From NCBI GenBank assembly GCA_036154155.1, contig JAYZLP010000059.1, positions 1-17,935 of the forward strand: DNA of 17,935 nucleotides, written 5' to 3'. Of the stretch, positions 14,107 through 17,935 are shown piece after piece (position 1 is the stretch's first letter; the number at the start of each line of letters is the position of its first letter). A program made the position numbers and the translations under genes. This DNA comes from MGIIb-O5 sp036154155. Lineage in GTDB: Archaea; Thermoplasmatota; Poseidoniia; Poseidoniales; Thalassarchaeaceae. The notes under the pieces were generated by a model. It did not search any database, was not told where the DNA came from, and saw only the letters and a list, made by a program, of their open reading frames with translations.

Positions 14107-15750
14107 ATGACCGACTTCAACGCTACACTTAGGAGACTCTCAACTCCAAAATTCAGGAGGGGGGCCTCCATAGCGGCCTTTTGGATTCTTATTGGAATAT
14201 TAGTTCTTGAAGTACTCCAGACATACCTGGTTGAAGGAGAAACGCAGCAGTCGGCATATGGTGACGATTGGAACGATCTAGGCGCATTTAGATCAGAAAT
14301 AAACAGCCTAGGAGTGGAAACCAATGCGTTGGTCTCCAGCCCCTTGCTTCTAAGTGAGATAGACCATCCTGAAGAGGCAATATTTGTGGTATCCGGGGTA
14401 GAGAGGGACACGATATCACTTCCGAGATTTACTGGTGATGAGAATGTGATTGAGTTCACCGAGGGTGACGGATATACGACATCAGAGATTTTGGCTATTG
14501 AGAGCTTCGTACAGAGTGGAGGAACAGTAATCCTGCTCGATGACTTTGGGTACTCCGCGCAACTTGCAAGTCAATTCGGATTGGACTACTCGGGACACAG
14601 ACTCTACGACGGGCAGGCATACGCTCACGAACTGGACTACAATTTCGTCTGGGTCAATACAACTTCTGCATTCAATTTCACCACCAATTCGGGCTCTCTT
14701 TCCTCGATAAATCCATGTCTGAAGGACTTGGATAAGGATGGGGTAATTGACCTACTTGATGAGGATCCGCTGAATCCCGCAGTGACCACTCAGGGAATCA
14801 CCTCCGACATGGCAGGTCTTTGCGCCCACCGATTCGACCAATCAACGTCTACATGGGATTTCTCAGAGGGATATGATATCCTAACAAATGGGCCGTCAGC
14901 ATTCGAAAAGGCATCTTCATACAACCCAGTTGAGAACCGCTATGCCATAGGCCGCTCGACACTGGATTCCTATCTGGACACAAACGACGATGGAAATCTA
15001 ACGGTGGGCTTTGAAGCAGCAGGAATAGAGGATGACGAGCAGGGGCCTTTCGCAGTCTACGTAAGATTCTGCCAAGACAGATTGTGCCTTGATACTGACT
15101 CAGGAAGGGTCCACTTCGTGTCTGATGGATCAATGCTAATCAACTCACTCTACAACCCCGATTATGTCCCGGATTATTCAGGACTAGTTCCGGATAATGA
15201 CAACAGGAAGTGGGCCCTTGATATCATCGCCGAGGCACTACTTATCGGAAACTCCAGTACAAAGGCTAGCGAGAATGCAATCGTAATCTTCGACGAGAGC
15301 AGGCACCAGCAGTCGAACATAGGGGGAGACACGTACAATCTTCTGTATTACCTGCTAATCTACTTCACAAACGATTGGATGGCGATGCTCCTCCTCTTCC
15401 TCGGCCTCTTCATTGCATTGGAGGCGGTCTTAATCAGAAAAGAGGACCCAGACGACTGGAGGCACGTTTTCAGAATTATCTACTACGGGTTTGGAGATGC
15501 TCGAAGGTACGAGTACTACCAGAGGCCAGAGAAAATCAGGCAGGTGCTCCTAACGAGAGTCAGGAACGTTAACGCGATGTCAAGGGAGGAGTTCGATGCC
15601 CTACCTGCCGCCGAGCTACAGAAGATGATAGACGACAACGTTCTCACGGACTTCATCTTCAATGATCGGAGATACAAGACAGATGAACTGGTAGGGATAG
15701 TCAAGAGAATCAAAGAATGGGGAAGGACAGAGTCCGATTCGGAGGCCTAG
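14107..15750 (+). CDS. DUF4350-type membrane protein with calcium-loop-like segments
   Basis: A 547-residue protein with one helix near the N-terminus (about 20-41) and one or two near 412-443. Most of it therefore faces outside, with a ~100-residue C-terminal cytoplasmic part rich in charged residues. DUF4350 marks are FVQSGGTVILLDDFG (134-148) and the later IFDESRH (394-400), which matches the DEYHH-type motif of that family. Between them is a loop resembling a thrombospondin type 3 or EF-hand calcium site (DLDKDGVIDLLDEDPLNP, 207-224) and a second candidate DTNDDGNLTVG (291-301). Paired cysteines (Cys204/239 and Cys322/327) suggest disulfides. DUF4350 genes usually sit beside DUF58 and MoxR; DUF58 follows two bases after the stop. 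Function is not established in the family. Confidence 0.78.
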   Translation: MTDFNATLRRLSTPKFRRGASIAAFWILIGILVLEVLQTYLVEGETQQSAYGDDWNDLGAFRSEINSLGVETNALVSSPLLLSEIDHPEEAIFVVSGVERDTISLPRFTGDENVIEFTEGDGYTTSEILAIESFVQSGGTVILLDDFGYSAQLASQFGLDYSGHRLYDGQAYAHELDYNFVWVNTTSAFNFTTNSGSLSSINPCLKDLDKDGVIDLLDEDPLNPAVTTQGITSDMAGLCAHRFDQSTSTWDFSEGYDILTNGPSAFEKASSYNPVENRYAIGRSTLDSYLDTNDDGNLTVGFEAAGIEDDEQGPFAVYVRFCQDRLCLDTDSGRVHFVSDGSMLINSLYNPDYVPDYSGLVPDNDNRKWALDIIAEALLIGNSSTKASENAIVIFDESRHQQSNIGGDTYNLLYYLLIYFTNDWMAMLLLFLGLFIALEAVLIRKEDPDDWRHVFRIIYYGFGDARRYEYYQRPEKIRQVLLTRVRNVNAMSREEFDALPAAELQKMIDDNVLTDFIFNDRRYKTDELVGIVKRIKEWGRTESDSEA

Positions 15751-15752
15751 AG

Positions 15753-17006
15753 ATGTGGACAAGAAAAGCTGCAATCATGTTCACTAGTGGGATAAGCCTC
15801 ATTCTCATCGGAATGATGATTTCAAACTTCCAACTAATGATCGTCGGACTGTCGTTCATCTCCCTCTTGGCCATTAATGGATGGGTGGCCGGGCACTCAG
15901 ATCTGCTAATCGAGAGGGAAACCTCCGCTACAAACGTGTACAAGGGGGATGACATAATCGTCTCTCTCACTGTAACAAACAAGTCCTATCGAAGGACACA
16001 GCAGCTAGAGCTCTTCGACAATGTCCCGCATGAGATGAAGATGCGTAAGGGCATCAACCAGATGAGGATGAACCTAGGCCCAGGTCAAACTGCGAAGCTG
16101 CGATATGTTGTCAGGTGCCCACTCAGGGGGCATTACACAATTGGGCCTGTTTCAATCCGCTACAGGAATGCGTTCAACCTCTTCGTCAATGAGACAAAGC
16201 TTGATGACAGATCAGACATCACCGTTTTCCCCCAGATAAGGGATATCGAGGAGGCGCTTCTGAGGTCGGATGTGCCGAAGATGTACTCCGGTGCTACTAC
16301 TCTGAAGACACCCGGTCCGGGGATGGAGTTCTACGCACTAAGGGAATACCTTCCTGGTGACTCTTTCAGGTCAATCAATTGGAAGGCCTTGGCCAGGACG
16401 GGAGAGATGATGGTAAACGAAAAAACCAGAGATGCCGTAACTGATGTTTTCGTAATAGTCGATACAAGGGACGTCTCAAGGATTGGCACCGTTCTGAAGA
16501 ACCCACTTGAGATGGGAACGGTTGCCGCGGCCTCCGTCTCTAATTACTTCCTGAAGAGGAGGGACTCAGTCTCTCTTGTGACATACGGCTCCCGGATGGA
16601 TTACTTGCCGCCAGAGACCGGCGATAAGCAGTACTTCAAGATCCTTAGTGGTCTAGCGTCAGTGGAGGCAAAGGGCTCAATGCCCCTCCAAGCAGTAACA
16701 AACGCACTATCCCCAAGAATGAGCAGAGGCTCTCCAGTATTCATCATCAGCAGCCTCGAGGGGGATGGAACTACATTGCCCGCAATCAGGAACCTGTCCG
16801 GTAAGGGACACGAAGTGATAGTCCTGTCACCGAGTAGCATAGACCTTGAGAGGCTGGTTAGCAGGATTCCAAGGATGTCCTACGAGGTCCTGAAATTAGA
16901 GAGGCAGAATCGGTTGACGGCTATTGCCGGATATGGAGCCAAGGTGATCGATTGGATGCCAGACGTTGAACTCTCACAGGCGCTATTGCAGATTAAGTTG
17001 GGTTAG
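15753..17006 (+). CDS. DUF58 protein (MoxR-associated, vWA-like domain)
   Basis: A 417-residue protein. Two hydrophobic segments (about 7-24 and 27-45) anchor it, followed by a beta-rich region with KGDDIIVSLTVTNKS. The DUF58 signature REYLPGDSFRSINWKALAR lies at 197-215. A von Willebrand A-like domain follows (DVFVIVDTRDVS at 231-242, in which the DxSxS metal site is degenerate, and PVFIISSLEGDG later). In other organisms DUF58 proteins work with MoxR AAA+ ATPases in metal insertion or complex assembly. ATG 15753 is chosen because GGAGG (15741-15745) precedes it at 7 bases; ATG 15717 would overlap the DUF4350 gene by 34 bases. It is followed 9 bases later by a membrane-protein gene. Confidence 0.87.
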   Translation: MWTRKAAIMFTSGISLILIGMMISNFQLMIVGLSFISLLAINGWVAGHSDLLIERETSATNVYKGDDIIVSLTVTNKSYRRTQQLELFDNVPHEMKMRKGINQMRMNLGPGQTAKLRYVVRCPLRGHYTIGPVSIRYRNAFNLFVNETKLDDRSDITVFPQIRDIEEALLRSDVPKMYSGATTLKTPGPGMEFYALREYLPGDSFRSINWKALARTGEMMVNEKTRDAVTDVFVIVDTRDVSRIGTVLKNPLEMGTVAAASVSNYFLKRRDSVSLVTYGSRMDYLPPETGDKQYFKILSGLASVEAKGSMPLQAVTNALSPRMSRGSPVFIISSLEGDGTTLPAIRNLSGKGHEVIVLSPSSIDLERLVSRIPRMSYEVLKLERQNRLTAIAGYGAKVIDWMPDVELSQALLQIKLG

Positions 17007-17015
17007 GTGGTACGG

Positions 17016-17935
17016 ATGTCAGCAAACGAAGTTCCAATGGGCAAGTCACTCAACATTAACCAACTACGCCGTCGATGGCAGGTTCTCTTGCTGCAAATCA
17101 TCTCCACCGCTTCACTAATTCTCCTCATGCAGAGGATGACCAGGCTCTTTGGTACCTGCTCAGATAGTTTTGTTGAGTCATATGGTGACTCCCTCTACTG
17201 GTGTCCGGCATACGAGCACACCCGCGGGCTGAGATGGTTCGAGCAGGAGACTGGCTCACTAGTCCTACCGGACTTCCTCACGGGTCTGAATCAGACAGGG
17301 GATATGACCGTAGCCGCACCACTGGCCCTTTGCTTTGCAATCACAGCAGTGTGGATCTACATCCTCACTCGTGGGGACTCCACAAGGAAGTGGATCAACA
17401 TCGGGGTAACAGTTGTTTTCTTCGCATGGATGCTTCTGCCGTTCTTGGTCTCCTGGATCATGGTCATGGACCACCCCTTGAATCACATCGATCACCTCTG
17501 GGGCCCGTTGCTGTTCGTATTCGAGCTGGTCTTCTTGGGAGTAGTTTTCGCCCCAGTACTTGCTGGGATTATGGGGATCTGGGGGCTGTCAAAGAAGTTC
17601 CTAACTTGGGCAGTCGGATACTACCTAACAGTAATCGGCGTGCACGCCATTCTCACGTTCGAGGGAATAACAGAGTCTGTTGATCTCGGATTAAATCCGC
17701 TGCCAGCACAGATAGGCGAGGCAACGATGTGGGGCGGTCTTGTCTCGCCCCTGGCCTTCGACCTGATCGAAGTTGCGATCCTACTTCTTCTGTACCTGGA
17801 ATCGGGATCAGCCGTAATCTCGCACATGGAGTACGCGTCTTTGCTTCCCAAGGACGCCAAAAGAGACCCGGATTTCGTTAGACAGTTCGAGAACGTAATC
17901 AATGGGCACCTGGTTCACCTGATTGGCGTGATGTC
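17016..17935 (+). CDS. Multi-helix membrane protein (partial, 3' end beyond the right edge)
   Basis: From ATG 17016 (AGGTGG upstream) the frame is open for 306 codons to the edge without a stop. Hydrophobic segments lie near residues 22-41, 99-117, 125-148, 163-190, 195-214 and 238-262, making a six-helix integral membrane protein. Between helices 1 and 2 is an exposed stretch of ~60 residues with Cys48 and Cys63. After the last helix a soluble part begins (LLPKDAKRDPDFVRQFENVING). No family recognised. It follows DUF58 by 9 bases and so probably belongs to the same transcript, which makes it a candidate partner of the DUF4350-DUF58 module. Shorter open frames on either strand here (17201-17683, 17265-17495, 17621-17902) are shadows. 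Confidence 0.78.
   Translation, partial: MSANEVPMGKSLNINQLRRRWQVLLLQIISTASLILLMQRMTRLFGTCSDSFVESYGDSLYWCPAYEHTRGLRWFEQETGSLVLPDFLTGLNQTGDMTVAAPLALCFAITAVWIYILTRGDSTRKWINIGVTVVFFAWMLLPFLVSWIMVMDHPLNHIDHLWGPLLFVFELVFLGVVFAPVLAGIMGIWGLSKKFLTWAVGYYLTVIGVHAILTFEGITESVDLGLNPLPAQIGEATMWGGLVSPLAFDLIEVAILLLLYLESGSAVISHMEYASLLPKDAKRDPDFVRQFENVINGHLVHLIGVM

Noticed and set aside
17201..17683. 160-aa plus-strand frame near the right edge
   Set aside because: Frame-shifted shadow of the six-helix membrane protein that is open from 17016 to the edge; the composition is not protein-like.
1..17935. CRISPR arrays, tRNA/rRNA genes, transposons, toxin-antitoxin or defence islands
   Set aside because: No regularly spaced repeats, conserved RNA sequence, transposase motifs or terminal repeats were seen on either strand.

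Overview
The window reads as the genome of a planktonic euryarchaeon, most likely Marine Group II (Candidatus Poseidoniales) or a close relative. The grounds are archaeal gene content: a two-ATPase Cdc48, a Sec11-type signal peptidase, an Hjc-type PD-(D/E)XK nuclease, an MC1 chromosomal protein, a stand-alone Lrp/RAM domain and a TTG-started PRC-barrel protein. Genes are densely packed, and surface proteins carry aspartate-rich DxDxDG calcium loops. The lineage is an inference from content and style. No rRNA, tRNA, CRISPR array, insertion sequence or phage gene was seen. This looks like core chromosome rather than an accessory island.

Layout. 1-445 (-): 5' part of a lipoprotein with calcium-loop repeats. 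566-2199 (+): a coupled pair, an unknown four-helix membrane protein and a Sec11-like signal peptidase. 2200-3708 (-): a site-2-type M50 membrane protease with a PDZ-like domain, ending flush against the signal peptidase. 3789-3971 (+): a 60-aa coiled-coil protein. 3968-5235 (-): an Hjc-like nuclease preceded by a macro-domain protein. 5331-5945 (+): an Lrp-type RAM-domain protein and MC1. 6062-9556 (-): a succinate dehydrogenase operon in the order sdhC-sdhA-sdhB, with one five-helix cytochrome b subunit and GC-rich hairpins at both ends. 9658-9765 (+): a 35-aa zinc-ribbon protein. 9767-11422 (-): an aldehyde dehydrogenase. 11539-14016 (+): Cdc48 and a PRC-barrel protein. 14107-17935 (+): DUF4350, DUF58 and a multi-helix membrane protein cut by the right edge.

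How they fit together. The succinate dehydrogenase feeds electrons to quinone and joins the TCA cycle to aerobic respiration. Signal peptidase and M50 protease form a membrane proteolysis neighbourhood. Cdc48 supplies ATP-driven unfolding. The DUF4350-DUF58 pair is the kind of module usually found with a MoxR ATPase; no MoxR lies in this window.

The least-explained items are the hairpin-containing leader of the sdh operon, the 35-aa zinc ribbon, the DUF4350 protein with calcium-loop-like segments beside DUF58 and an unknown membrane protein, the unknown membrane partner of the signal peptidase, and MC1 as a likely chromatin protein. I did not find a clearly new defence or mobile system.
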